A stretch of DNA of 64,000 bases from Pomphorhynchus laevis (GCA_012934845.2 WNNJ02000861.1:62001-126000), one strand, 5' to 3'. Positions 46,700 to 58,289 are shown, numbered from the stretch's first letter. Notes: generated by a model from the sequence alone, not told the origin. A program made the numbers and translations.

Positions 46700-47705
46700 T
46701 TCTTTTTAAATTAAAGCGGTGATTGTGGGAGAACATTATAGACATGAGAAGTATTTTTATTGAATAAAAATTGTTGAGCTTTCGACCACCAAGGCAATTG
46801 TCATCCAACAAATTTACAAAAATATTACGTATATAACACAGAATTGATCTGGAAGAAGTCAATGTTTAAAAAATTAGGTAAGAAACAGAATTGGGGCTAT
46901 GTAATGTTATCCACCAAATCCTTGGTTATCGGCAATAAGGTCTAATGTGGTTTGTTGCCAGTCATTGTTGGGCATGTTGTGTTTATTAATATTGCCTCTT
47001 TAACTAATCTTCGATTTAAGTCATTCTCGGCTGTTAATTTCATTGTTCCTTCGAAGTCTACAGCATGTCCGCTATTGTACACATGGTTTGCAATTGCCGA
47101 AGACGTGTCCCCTCGTCGGAGTGCATATTTGTGTTGGTACACTCGTTGTTTCAGCTTTTGGCCCGTCTGTACTACATAGCAAGCATCGCAATCGAAACAA
47201 GGAATCTTGTATACGGTACCAGGGGATTGATATTGGTTCTTGATTTTAAATAATTCCGTCAGTGAACTAGCTTTTTTATGGTACACATACACATTTTGCA
47301 GTCCTAAGTTCTTAAGATTCCTGTGTAAACAATTATTGCAACTTTCATTAATATGGGAGGAGCGAACATATGTTGATTGTCGGCTTTCTGGTTTTTGAAT
47401 TTTTGTTCCTTGGTTAGAGGGTAGGCGAAACCAAGTGTCATGTGATTTGTTTTTGGCTAATTTAATTGCCCACAGCGGGTATCCAACCTTCTTTAGTGTT
47501 TTCTCTACTTGGTCATGTTCCATTTCCATTAATCGCTTTGAGGAACAAATAAGAGCAGGACGAAGAAATAATGCTACTGCGGTGGAAATCTTGTACCGAT
47601 TCGCAGTATGCGTGTGCCATGGAGGAAGAAACCAAGAGATGTGCGGTTTGCGAAACAATGACGTTTCTATACTCAGTGTTTCCTAACCAACACATCCAGA
47701 AAAGG
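46700..47705 (-). mobile_element. PLE fragment inserted in the hAT gene
   Basis: A 5'-truncated PLE on the minus strand: a piece of the linker and the GIY-YIG domain, then a 3' tail (46940-46700) with tggtcgaaagctcaacaatt. Insertion splits the hAT transposase between its EKFGKH segment and the WIRNPF region. The exact borders are estimates. Confidence 0.7.
46942..47658 (-). CDS. PLE linker and GIY-YIG endonuclease (238 codons, partial)
   Basis: The frame opens with a linker segment: basic helix (LMEMEHDQVEKTLKKVGYPL), then SSHINESCNNCLHRNLKNLG. The endonuclease follows: GTVYKIPCFDCDACYVVQTG (VY, C-x2-C, CYVVQTG where YVGQT is usual), KQRVYQHKYALRRGD, AIANHVYNSGHAVDFEG, and the Glu region RRLVKEAILI. 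It is uninterrupted but has no RT. The start Met lies in a non-LINE flank, so the true N-terminus is unknown. Confidence 0.7.
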   Translation of the reverse strand: MFRKPHISWFLPPWHTHTANRYKISTAVALFLRPALICSSKRLMEMEHDQVEKTLKKVGYPLWAIKLAKNKSHDTWFRLPSNQGTKIQKPESRQSTYVRSSHINESCNNCLHRNLKNLGLQNVYVYHKKASSLTELFKIKNQYQSPGTVYKIPCFDCDACYVVQTGQKLKQRVYQHKYALRRGDTSSAIANHVYNSGHAVDFEGTMKLTAENDLNRRLVKEAILINTTCPTMTGNKPH

Positions 47706-49344
47706 TATTGAATAATTAGTGCTTTCCAAACTTTTCAAATGCTTGCATTTTGTCCGTAGATGTAAAAATATTCTCCTCTTTTCCCTGCATACTAGAGTTC
47801 AAACCGTTGAGATGTTGAAAAATAGAAGCTAAGTATTCTAATTTTGCTATCCATAATTCACATTTAAGAAGTTTTGAAAAAATCGGTTGCCGCAATTCTT
47901 CAAAGAAAATAATAAGTTTTTCTCGTAGCTCATATACACGGTTAAGAACCTTTTCCCTGGATATCCACCTAACTTCTGTGTGTAAAAGTAATCTTCGATG
48001 TTGAGATTCCATATTTATGCATATATTTTCGAATATTCGTGATTTAATTGGTCTCGTTTTGATAAAATAAACCAGACTCATTACTCGATCTAAGACATCT
48101 CTTAAGTTTGTATCTAACGTTTTGGACATTAAAGCCTCTCTGTGAAGGAAGCAATGAGTTACAATAATGTTATTATTTTGCTTTTTTATAAAAGCTGAAA
48201 GACATTTGTTGCAACCTATCATGGAAGGAGCACCATTAACACAAATACCCAAACAAGACATCCATGATAAATTCCATCTTTCAAATAAACTGTTTAATAT
48301 ATTGAATACGTCTTCTCCTTTAGATGTTAGACTTAGTTCTTTACAAAAAAGGAATTAATTTGCTATTTGATTTTCGTTAATGAAACGGACAAATGCTATA
48401 AGTTGTATCTTGTTTGTGATGTCAGTTGTTTCATCGACTTGAAGTGCAAAATTGGAATTCTGAAGTTTTCTAACACAGACATTCTTTTTAATATCAGAAG
48501 ACATATCCGAAATACGCCTATTAACAGTATCATTAGAAAGAGGAATCATATTGATTTTCTTAGCTGTTTCTTCTCCTAACATAGTACTAACAATCATTTG
48601 ACAAGCCGGTAAGATAAGAGACTCTCCGAGAGTATGTACTTTCATGTTTTTTACCATCAATTCTGAAACTTTGTATGAAGCAATTTATGCTTTCTTTGAA
48701 ACTGTTACTAAACTTTTAAAATATTTTTGTGTTTTTTTGATGGTCGAAAATTCTCTTGAAATAACTGACGGGTTTATCTTGCAACTCGGGTGTTTACCTT
48801 TTAAATGTTTACCGAGTTTACTGTGTAGCATTGATTCATTTGACATTCTTTTTCCACAAATATGACATACGGGCTCCGGATTGTCAAGATTTTCTGACTA
48901 ATAGAATCCAAAACTTAGATAATTTTTGTTGTATTTTATCTTTGATTTTAACTTGTTTTTATACTTCAATTGGATGTTGAATTCACAGATGTATCACTTT
49001 TATGTAGAATCAAACCAACACTGTAATTTAGATGTTTTTCTTGATCAATCTTATCAGTTTCATTTTCTACTTTAGTTCGCTTTGGATCATTGGAAGACTC
49101 TTCGGGGTTCTTGTAATCTGATTGCATTGACCCCTAAATATATAAAAAAATATATCTTATTAGAAAAATGGCGGGAAAGTATGAAATAAATTATTATATA
49201 AATTTTCAACATTAGATAGAAAACTAATGACAAATCTAATGTTTAAAAAATCTAATTTTTAAAATATAAAGAAATGTTCAGGGCGCACCTAACAAATGTC
49301 TAGGGCGCACCAGTGCGCCCGGGCACACTGTTTAAGAAACACTG

Positions 49345-51720
49345 GTTTACCATAATGGTGAACCCCAGGTATTTTTCTCGACTTGTAAAGGTAGGGGTGG
49401 TTGAGGATGCAAAATGGAGGAGAGTGCATATGCTTAAAGATGCTATTAAGCTTCTTTTCTGTGGCGGGGGCGACATGAAAGAGGACCATTGCGATTTAGA
49501 GGAGTTGAGAACAAGATTAAATATGGGTAGCTGGTTTTTAATCTTCAAAAGAAACGGCTGATGTCCGAAACTACATATTTGCACCTGCGTCCAGAGAACA
49601 GGGATGTGGTATCATCAGCGTATATCACTAGACGTTGTTCACGTTTAAATATTTTTAAGAGTTCAATGGAAGCATCAAGGAACAAGATAGGAGAAAGAGG
49701 TGATCCTTGGGAAACACCTGTAATAGGATAGAAATTACTTGCATCATTGTGATATTAATAGAAGAATCTCTTGGTATACAACAATATTTCTACCCTCTTA
49801 GCAATTCTCGCATGCAACCCAAGGGTTAAAGAGAAGAGATAAGAAAATGAATGTAAATTCGGTCAAATGCAGCAGAGAAATTAAGAAAGATAGCCACAGC
49901 AAGCTGATGACGGTTATCATGACAAAACTGATGCACTTCACCTATTGCTGAATGGACCAAGCGATCTTTTACGTACCCATTAAAACCTGGTGGAATTAAA
50001 TTTTGCCTACTTAGATGGTCACGGATTTTACGCGCAAACGCTTTCTCGTAAATGGAGTTTAGGGATTTTTGAATCAAAACGGGCCGCAGAACTTTAGGAC
50101 ATGAAATCGATTTCTTTTTGTGTAAAAACACACGTCGGTAAATATTTATGCCAGCAATATCGGACGAGGAGGCTAATAGCATTGTGATGGCGACCTCCTT
50201 TCTACTACTGTCTGTCAAAAGCTAACAGACCCGAGTGGAGAGCGACACGTGGGTTCTGGATGTGCCCGGAAGTGCCCCCAGGAGTTTAGGATATCTGTGA
50301 CAGATAGATCCCTACTCCTGAAGTCACACCAAGGCGGGATTGGTTGTGGAGATTGAGTGGTTCCATAATTATGTAAGGATAGTGACTCCTCTAAAACTTT
50401 GTCAAGGCCTATGCTATAAATCCAAACCAAAGCTCTATTCTTCCAGCATACAAACTTCTCCTTCTTGAAAATCTTCCAGAAGGAAGCATGAGAAGCGTTA
50501 AGGTGAGCAACGCTCGCCCTATCCCTGCTCAGCTGGAACCTATATCTAGATCTCCAGTATTAATTCGAGAGGGTCTGTCTGGCGGAAACATAGAGATTGG
50601 GAGTGTGTAGCATTTTAACGAGGAACTTGAGTTTCGTTGCTGCTTTTGACTACCTTTATAGGTAGTCGAAAGCAACGCGTAGCTTGCGATGAGAGGTAGG
50701 AATTATATTCGGTCAAACTCTCATTACTAATTTTATGGATGAGTTGGATAGCTGCCTTAAAGAAACCACTCTGATGGGATCAAAGTGAAACCTCTATCTA
50801 AGCAACGTATTTTCTTCTATTCATCAGCAAATAAGGTCATGAGAGGTTGTCTGAAGTTGGCGCGACTGCTCAGTACAGATGGGTTTCAACAGCCACTTCT
50901 TATTAAGCAGTAATATGTCGTGGAGAGAATAAGTTTTCGAGCAATGAAAGGTAACCGCTACCCAATATACGATCCAGGTGGTCACGCTTCTTGTGAATTT
51001 TTCCTGGCCGAATATAGATATTGGCTATTCTGATGCGTTTACCGCTTTTACATAGTGATATAGCTTAACAAGATAGGGCTGGACAAGAATAGTTTAATTA
51101 AGAGGGACGATCTTTAGGAGCATTTAACTAGGGTTCAAATACCCTGAGATGGAGATGAGTGAGGAGGAGTTATGTACGGAGTAAAGTTGATGTAAATGTG
51201 CTTAGGGATAAATCGTTTTATATTCTGGGGAAAAGGGGGTAGACAGTGTCTCGTTAAGGACCTGTAACTTTTGCATCTCTACCTGATAGAAGGCTAAGGG
51301 CGAAGATCCTCCTTAATCCACTGATGGATATTCAGTAAAAAAGCATCTTGAATACTTTGCATTATGTTGTGTTTAACTGGAGCAGGATGCCTCCTCCTAG
51401 TCAAAAGTAGAGGTGAGAAGGTTGCCCTTTTTACACCCAGCTGGACTAGGTTTGGTCACTTGCCCACAGGCAATATCTTCATTTTCATTGATAGTGACAG
51501 GATCGACAACAGCCAAGTGCACGTCTATTCTTGCCAGCTTTAAAGCTGCAACAGTTTGTATTGGTCCAGTTCTCTTCTACGAGGGTTTCTTTTTGATGTT
51601 CGGCCTAGTCATAGTATGAAGGGTCATGGCTTGGAAAAAGTTACTTATCGAATCTTTGATCATTTTCTCTACTTGTGTCATAGCCGCTTGGATCCTACAA
51701 TCCACATACTGTCAAGTATA
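49345..51720 (-). mobile_element. LINE family B copy, right part (5' truncated)
   Basis: Continuation of the copy broken by the hAT. ORF2 runs from about 51330 to 49350 and ends in the C-terminal region; a gag remnant lies at 51400-51720. ORF2 sequence is nearly the same as at 38046-39420, but this copy keeps the RT middle part that the other lacks. Confidence 0.7.
49353..51330 (-). pseudogene. LINE family B ORF2, broken
   Basis: RT pieces: KVLRPVLIQKSLNSIYEKAF and RKIRDHLSRQNLIPPGFNGY near 50110-49980, AIFLNFSAAFDRIYIHF near 49880 (first catalytic Asp in AAFD), then a degraded stretch with a YADD-equivalent near 49620. The endonuclease part (51330-50900) has lost its GDFN region to a deletion near 50950. 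Multiple stops are present. Confidence 0.65.
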
Positions 51721-52940
51721 TTAACTTAACTGTCAACTTCACTAATTGTGGAAACAATATCTTAAATTTACAATTATAGTGGCCTTTGACTTTATACTTG
51801 AGTTCGTTTATGTGATTCTTTAATTATAATGCATTTTTCAATTCTGACATCAGAACCATTTTAAATTGTATTTACTGCATCGTAATCTCAAAGTTTTTGT
51901 AGTCAAACGAAAATGACAAAATCATAATTACCTAATGCTAAAATAAGATGTTATAAATTAGATGTAATTTATTAAATTAAATTAATTCAATTTAATTAAA
52001 TTAAAAATGTAATTTATTAAATTAATGTTTCATATTTAAATACAACTTTTAATATCACAAACATTTGCTTAATTAACATTATTCAAATCCGTGAAATATA
52101 GTGAATCACCAATAGATATAAATCAGTAAAAATAGATAAAATAGCTCTTTATAAATTGCTATAAATGAATCGATATTGATTGCTAAAAATTAAATTGAAT
52201 AATACCCTTTTTCATTAAAAAGAAAATGCTCATTTTATTCGATTGGAAATAAAATTTTCATCCAATCCAGGAGAATTTTACGCATCTATGCCTCTGGAAA
52301 ATAATCTGAAAAAAATTATTCCGATTAGAATTGATTTCATATAATAATTTATAATATAATGTATTATAATAATATATTACATTATATTATTAATAATATA
52401 ATAATAGATTGTATTTTTTAATTCTACACAAAATTTCAATTTATTGTTTTTTACTTTCAATTTCCACAAAGAAAGATTTTACATTATATTTACTACATTG
52501 TAATCTCGAAGATGTTCGGCCCAAACGAAAATGACCAAATCATAATTGCATCAAGTTAACAATATGTAGCATATATTTTAACAATGTAAATTATAATGTC
52601 AATATTCACAGTAATTCAATCAATATATGAATAAATTTAAATTGCATTTAATTAGTGGAAAGAGTGAAATTATTATTTTTATTAAAAGTCAAATTTTTGA
52701 TAGCTAACTGCTATCATCCTCAGGTCGATATTATGAAAAATGTACAAATCATCGTAATTAATGCTGATTAATTAACCAACATTTACTAACATTTACGCAA
52801 AGAATAAGTAACATACATTTATTATAAGTAATTTATTTAATTAAATTTTATTAAATTAATCAAATTAATCGGTGAAAAATCACACTAATGAAATAAATCG
52901 ATAAAATCAATATATTATACATCTTTTAGATAATAAAATT
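51720..52940. other. AT-rich DNA with a dispersed repeat
   Basis: No gene. Segments at 52020-52140 and 52150-52330 resemble 59250-59370 and 58890-59080, respectively, and 52870-52930 resembles 59350-59400. This is probably an AT-rich satellite or the UTR of the LINEs nearby. Confidence 0.55.
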
Positions 52941-55605
52941 TTATTTGTTAAAAAAAACAAATCTAATCAAATGTCGTGCTGTCTTGATAACTTCAAGCCG
53001 ACGTAGACACAGAAATATCATGCTACTATCCATCATGAAAACAGCATTGACAACCCTCCTCCGCTCATGCTCTCCATTATGCATGCTGCATTTCCCCGTT
53101 AAAACGGCATCGCTGATCCGTTGCAACAGGAAAGCACCGGCTCGGGGTTTGGAAGTTTCACGGATAAATCGTGTGCCGAGTTCATGAAGGAACTTGAGAG
53201 ATACTGGCCCGATCGCTCCTGTGCTTTCAACTGCCAAAGTATGAAAATATATTAGCGGATGTCAATGTTAGCATATTTGTAAACTTTCTTAGTATTTGCG
53301 TTCTTTGCCATACTAGTCGCGCTATCTACCGAACTGCTAAGGTTGCTGTGTGCTATGGTATCTACACAAGTGAAGTTCCACAGGAGCAGTCTACCTGACG
53401 AACAGGGAATCATAGTTTCACCGTCAGGTCGTCTGCCGTCCACACTGAAGACTCGTGTAGGCTCCAAACGCGAAGGGAAGCCAGCGGACGTCAATGCCTT
53501 CTTTAGTATATTGTTAGCGTCGGCATGACGGGAATAGCGAGACTTTGATCGGCAACAGTCCAGCCCGTGTGTCCACACGTGATCAACTTCCTTTCCGCAG
53601 ATGCACCGATACGGAGCACAAAACCGGATTCCCGATCGAATTGCGACGGCTACTGTGATGTTAGCGTCATCCATGTGAGTGCCTATTGAGCTAACGGGAA
53701 TAGCGTTCAGGAAATCACCAGCGTGAGCGCTACTCACTGCTAGCAGCCTGGCGTGGACCTCGGTAATGGTCGCTGAGTTCATAAGAGCCGCTTGTTTGAC
53801 CGAATAAATAGGATCTGTCAAATGTTTCTGGTGTTCTTTAACTATTGGACAATCCAACCCGGTAAATGCAGACCACTCACGAGCTAAATCGGTGAAGTCT
53901 TCACTTGCCCCGAAATCACAGTATGATAATCTGGCATTGCACAGGATTTGAGATACTAGTTGTTGGGATCCCGAAATCGAAGAACTGAAAGCCGGAATTG
54001 ACATGTCCGTGCATGTTGAGATGCCCAATCCACCAATCTTAACCGGTAGAGAAGACTGGATCCATGCAGAATCGTCGATAGGCAAGTTGAGGATGTCCTG
54101 CAAAGTCTCGCGAAGCACCACGTCGTACTATCCACATACATTGCTATGGTGCGTATCGAAATCGATAATTTAAACTTAGGATGTTGCATGCGTTCCGTAG
54201 CAGGAAAATAGCGTCGTGCCTGGACAATTTCAGCAGGCGAGAGCGGAGCTATTGGAGCTTATGAATGAATTCTTACAAAGCAGAATCAACAGAGGTTACA
54301 TCTCCAATAGGGGCGCCCAAGAGAGTAGCACTGGTTGGAGCGACTATCCTGTCGTCCGGTAACAGACACGAAAGCGTCTGAATAACGTTAGGGTCTGTAG
54401 ATATGATTGCTAATTTTGTCAGATTCAGGCAGCGACCAACTAACGCCGCGGAGTGATTGATAAAATTGATGTCGGCAACAAGAAGATCAACATTGCCACC
54501 TAGAGTGCAGTCGTCGAGGAACCAAATGAACAAATGGCTTTTTGTGGACTTAGCCATGTCGTCCATCGCCAACGCGAATAACGCTGGTCCAAGGTGATCG
54601 CCCTGCTGTATTCCGGCTGATAAGTCGACCACCTTTTTGCGAAAGTACAGTTTGCTTGGTTTCAGGTAGCATTTGTTGACGAAAGACATTTGACACATCT
54701 CAACGTGAAGTCGCGATCGACACTATTAAAAGCATTATGAAAATCCAGCTTTAAAATTGCCGAATCCTTGTGTAAACAAGATTTCAAGAAAAACCTCCCA
54801 GCGTGAACTGCAGCTTCGGCTCTCCTTGTGACGCCAACTCCTAGCTGATGAGAAAGGAAAACATTCCGGAGGATGTCACGAGCGTACTGACTGGCTAGTT
54901 TTGCGATCAGGCAGCGCAGCGTACAACCGATGGCGATTGGTCGAACACCCCCATACTTCTTTCGGAAGGCTAACAGTTGATCACCGAAAAAAATGGGACG
55001 AATTGCGGGGTGAACGGTTCCGGATAGAATAGTGTTCGATAAAGACACCAAATACGCTACCAGGCGACCGCCAGCTGCGCCGATCGATGGTCCAATAAGC
55101 TCCAACAAGTGCAGAGGGCAGAGCCCGTCGACACCTCTGCAGAAGCTCTCGGAAAAGAACAAATGGACGACAAGACCCCCTCAGATGTCACTACCAACTG
55201 GTCCGTCGTGACGTTTAGACAAGATGACATAACTTCATCGTGCCGGACAATTGTAGTTTGTCCCTTATGTATCGGATGTACTTGTCGGAGTTTTTCAAGC
55301 GTTTCGCAACTCTCGGGCAGAAACGGCTCTGAACTACTTGGCAGACGAATTGCTCCGATAATATCGCCGTCTTCTATCTTTTCTGAGACCCGCCTTAAAA
55401 ACTCGTCAGAGTCGTCCTGCTGAGAGACGTTACCTGGACACTCGCTGATGTTCCTCGTAACGCTGAACTTAGTTGCACGAAGGATGTCATCGATTTGATA
55501 TGCCACACAGCGCTGTTTAACTTGTGAAGAAAGACAACTCTGAGCCTCGTACTTATTAAGGCGGTCGGGAACGCGAAGTACCGTTTTCGGAAAGGCTAGA
55601 AACAT
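52941..55605 (-). pseudogene. R2-like LINE protein: RT and restriction-like endonuclease, broken
   Basis: The RT starts with KKYGGVRPIAIGCTLRCLIA (about 54950), LGVGVTRRAEAAVHAG and LKLDFHNAFNSVDRD (first Asp). Next come AGIQQGDHLGPALFALAMDD and FIWFLDDCTLGGNV (the second box, FLDD; relatives have YLDD). The C-terminal part (54121-53252) has GGLGIST, then a zinc-like CICGKEVDHVWTHGLDC, RYSRHADANNIL (RHxxxN) and GRRPDGETM (RPDG), the PD-(D/E)XK-like endonuclease motifs, with LLLWNFTCVDTIA behind. The last block (53237-52941) ends FLLQRISDAVLTGKCSM. At least four frame changes are visible. Confidence 0.75.
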
Positions 55606-55610
55606 TTAAT
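52941..55610 (-). mobile_element. R2-like LINE (family C), 5'-truncated
   Basis: Contains RT and C-terminal endonuclease but lacks the N-terminal finger seen at 14507. It supplies the parts missing from the copy at 13130-14600. It is GC-rich relative to its AT-rich flanks. One-ORF LINEs of this type integrate through a restriction-like endonuclease, sometimes at fixed target sites; no target can be read here. Confidence 0.78.
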
Positions 55611-55699
55611 AATTCCTTTTTCATTAAAAGCAAAGGCGTTGCACATTTATAATATTGGCAGTGAAAGAATCTGGCTATTAATATTATACTCATATTAAA

Positions 55700-55827
55700 A
55701 TCAATTATTATTCTCAATTATTAATCGAATTAAACCCAAGTATTCTAGAATAAGTCTCGTTTAAGCGTATATTTTTATATTTATTTATAGTGGCAAGTGC
55801 ACGCCTATGCGTGCTGACAAGCCCACG
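55700..55827 (-). mobile_element. CR1/L2-like LINE 3' region (left of MULE)
   Basis: A non-coding stretch ending in gctgacaagcccacg. It joins, across the MULE, to 57523 onward and is inferred to be the 3' UTR of the LINE there. Confidence 0.45.
55818..55827. repeat. MULE target-site duplication, left copy
   Basis: caagcccacg, repeated exactly at 57523-57532. Mutator-like elements make duplications of 8-10 bp. Confidence 0.85.
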
Positions 55828-57522
55828 ATTGGGTGCACTTTTCACCTACGGTGAAAAAGGGGGTGTTTTTCACCTACGGTGAAAAATGGACGTTTTTCAC
55901 CGAGACAAACCAAAATTTAATTAAAAAATAGAAAATTTTTTTTATTTAATCTAGCTTCCAATTAAAATTTAAAGCAATATATTTTAAATAATCTACTGGG
56001 GGCAGTGCATTATATTTTAAGAGCAGGTCCTTTACGGTATCAATTCTTGGGACGGGATCTTTGTATAAGGACAAAAATAATTTATTCTCAGTAATCGTTT
56101 GTTCATTCTTCAACTCGTTCAAAATGGGAATTATTGAAGTCTGTTTTATGTTTATTAATGTATTGAGATGTCTGTGGTAACCCTCGAGCGAATTCGTTGT
56201 CCTCGGAATACCGTTTTCCGTGCGGAGTTTTACATTCCAAAAAGAAATATGATTGTTGCCAGTTTCATTGTTTATGTATTGACGTACAAACCATTCGTAA
56301 AGATTCAAAACATCTAAAGATTTTTGTTCCACAATATATAGTCTTAATTCGTCAGCATACAGTGAAACATCTTCTAAAGATACAAAGCTTAATGCCAAAA
56401 TCATCTTGACTTGAAGTTTAATTGGTGCATTATTAATAAGTTCTGATGCGAATTTCAGATTCTGGACTTTTCGCCAAATAATTTGCCCCAAATGAAAGCA
56501 ACAACCGTATAGTTGGGAATTTTTAAAATTATTTTTGATCGATTTATAACTAGATTGCTCAAAATCGAGAATTATAGATTTAGCATTAGATCCCACATTT
56601 GGATTTTTCGACATTAACCATTCGAAAATAGAATTGTAAGACGTCTCATTTTTATGTTTCATGAAACAAAACATCATCGGCAAAAACATATTCCTTATTC
56701 TGCACTGTATAGTAAAAATTTGAGAAAACGAAGTTGGTGCGCTTCGAAATGTACCATCACATATCAGAACATCTGAATATACCAAATGTTTTAAATTTTC
56801 CTCTGTTGTGAAGATTAAAACTCTGTTTATATCGTCCATCCCGCTATCAAAAAATAAAAACTGTTTATTCTCCGTTGTAAAAAACAGCTCTTCGGGGATG
56901 TCGTAATTTGGAACAATGGTGTAATTGTTTGCTTTTCTTGTCGCATTTACCAACCTTTTCATATTTTTGAGATCAATTGGAACTTGGAGCTTTGAATTTT
57001 CTTTTAAAACGTTTAAGATCACGTTTCTGGCTGATTCTGTAGACTTCAAGGCTCGATCCTTAACCCCTCTCTGGATTAGAACTTTGTTAAATTTAATTTC
57101 CTCCATAATATGGTCATGGCAGGTACTTTCCTGGAAGACATTTTCCAAATTTGTTTTCAAAAGAGACTTGCAGCCTCTCTTATTACACCTCCAAATCTTT
57201 TTTCCTGCAGTAGACTCTTTGAAATTATAAAAATATCCCTGGTAAGCAATTTTTGGTTTACCTCTATTGCTTTTTATAATGCAGTCTGTTAAATCAATAT
57301 TCATATTTAAGGGTAAATTTTTTTTAATTAAAATTTGGTTTGTATCGGTGAAAAACGTCCCTTTTTCACCTACGGTGAAAAATACTTCACCGTAGGTGAA
57401 AAGTGCACCCAGCCGTATCGGTGAAAAACGTCCCTTTTTCACCTACGGTGAAAAATACCTCACTTTTCACCTACGGTGAAAAATACCCCCTTTTTCACCG
57501 TAGGTGAAAAGTGCACCTCGCG
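55828..57522 (-). mobile_element. FLYWCH-MULE transposon, apparently intact
   Basis: A 1695-bp element with an exact 10-bp duplication on both sides. Its inverted ends contain ggtgcacttttcacctacgg and are built from repeats of ttttcacctacggtgaaaa, a small palindrome. The left end (55834-55910) has two full copies and a half copy; the right end (57345-57515) has about five. One uninterrupted transposase gene lies between. The perfect duplication and open gene point to a recent insertion. Confidence 0.9.
55946..57304 (-). CDS. MULE transposase with FLYWCH zinc finger (452 aa)
   Basis: The Met at 57304 (MNIDLTDCII) is preferred because the open frame upstream of it runs through the inverted terminal repeat. 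Residues 10-70 form a FLYWCH finger: GYFYNFKES, KIWRCNKRGC and CHDHI, with C40, C45, H63 and H65 as likely zinc ligands. The DDE catalytic residues are D183 in CDGTF, D247 in IILDFE and E374 in NSLEGYHRHL. The C-H pair GCCFHLGQ lies at 267-273. The length matches animal FLYWCH-MULE proteins. It binds the element ends and cuts and pastes DNA; activity is inferred from the intact frame and motifs. It has no promoter beyond the repeat-rich end. Confidence 0.9.
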   Translation of the reverse strand: MNIDLTDCIIKSNRGKPKIAYQGYFYNFKESTAGKKIWRCNKRGCKSLLKTNLENVFQESTCHDHIMEEIKFNKVLIQRGVKDRALKSTESARNVILNVLKENSKLQVPIDLKNMKRLVNATRKANNYTIVPNYDIPEELFFTTENKQFLFFDSGMDDINRVLIFTTEENLKHLVYSDVLICDGTFRSAPTSFSQIFTIQCRIRNMFLPMMFCFMKHKNETSYNSIFEWLMSKNPNVGSNAKSIILDFEQSSYKSIKNNFKNSQLYGCCFHLGQIIWRKVQNLKFASELINNAPIKLQVKMILALSFVSLEDVSLYADELRLYIVEQKSLDVLNLYEWFVRQYINNETGNNHISFWNVKLRTENGIPRTTNSLEGYHRHLNTLINIKQTSIIPILNELKNEQTITENKLFLSLYKDPVPRIDTVKDLLLKYNALPPVDYLKYIALNFNWKLD

Positions 57523-57532
57523 CAAGCCCACG

Positions 57533-57960
57533 TAGAAGAAAAAATATAAAAAAAATGTAAAATGAAAATGTTCATGAAATTAAAGATAAGGGATATGAGT
57601 CGAATGTGACAGAGCGTGAGGGGAATGCTGAGTAGTTTCTTTGAAGATGTATGATAGAATTGTGAGTTTGATACAATGTTGAGGACATTGATTTCTTGAT
57701 TTATTGTGGAGAAGGAGCCATAGGAACGTAGAAGATTGTTGAAGAGTGGGAGCGACGAAGAAGAACGGACGTAAGCTGGCAAAGAATTCCAGGCATGTGG
57801 AGCAGCGACGATAATCAACACGAAGGTTAATTGTGGGCCAAGATAGGATGGAAAGTTTATGGGAGATATGGTCGAAGCGATGAAGACGCAAGAGGACAAG
57901 CAGCAGATTATATGATTCATTAGAAAGGTATAGGCGTAGAATTAAAGGAGCGCAGAATCG
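57533..57960 (-). pseudogene. C-terminus of a CR1/L2-like LINE ORF2
   Basis: Reads VLIIVAAPHAWNSLPAYVRS then SLPLFNNLLRSYGSF, the conserved end of CR1/L2/Rex-type LINE proteins (RxxAPxxWNSLPxxVR...FKxxL). The RT lies upstream of 57960 and is missing. The MULE inserted in its 3' UTR. Confidence 0.6.
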
Positions 57961-58101
57961 TATAGCTAATATATTAACGATTTTGCGCTTCTTTATAGTT
58001 CATAATCTTATAGCTATTATATATTTCTATACATACAATTCTTTGTGATCAATTGTTTTTGAAACTGTCGACGTTTCAGATGTACAAGTTGATCAATTTA
58101 G

Positions 58102-58287
58102 TCAGATGTGGAAAACGTTATTTGATGGATTAATGGCACATGACAATGGCCCGCAAATGGGCCCCATATTATTACTTAGATAACGTTTAATAAAAAGTAG
58201 AGGATCATTGGGCTTTGGAATCAAGATTGCATAAGACTCTCCCTGACCCATGCTGAATTCTCCCGCTGAATTGCAGCACTTATGCAC
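58102..58287 (-). other. Weak RT-like frame
   Basis: A 61-codon frame with GQGESYAILIPKPNDPLL, vaguely like the IPKP segment at the start of LINE reverse transcriptases. It is too short to assign. Confidence 0.2.
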
Positions 58288-58289
58288 TG

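Larger units (their letters stand above)
46177..48897 (-). pseudogene. hAT transposase (BED finger), broken
   Basis: Order: BED zinc finger near 48890-48800 (CHICGKRMSNESM then KHLKGKH), ALQVDETTDITNKIQ with the first Asp, and GICVNGAPSMIGC. The second catalytic Asp of DGAP is Asn here. THCFLHREAL, HTEVRWISREKVLNRVYELR, then after the PLE insertion WIRNPF, and the dimerisation end LLQFSTSYLCELGFSTLATI and CLSNIRPNIEDM follow. Breaks: in-frame TAA after SKKA, after NQIAN and in the FPL segment, a frame shift near 46400, and the PLE insertion at about 46700-47705. Not functional. Confidence 0.82.
46032..49344 (-). mobile_element. hAT transposon (ZBED/Buster-like) with nested PLE
   Basis: Ends cagtgtttctcaaac (left) and its near complement gtttaagaaacactg (right), the usual hAT terminal form, with an 8-bp duplication outside. 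The total length is 3313 bp including a PLE of about 1 kb at 46700-47705. The gene inside is on the minus strand. It is inserted in a family B LINE. The TIR and BED-finger type place it with the ZBED5/SCAND3-like group, from memory. Confidence 0.88.

Noticed and set aside
46177-48897. hAT-derived gene as a domesticated host ZBED gene
   Set aside because: It has stops, a frame shift, a nested PLE, recognisable terminal repeats and an 8-bp target duplication.
57305-57442. Extending the MULE transposase to the upstream Met at 57442
   Set aside because: The added 46 codons translate the terminal inverted repeat; the Met at 57304 directly precedes the FLYWCH finger.
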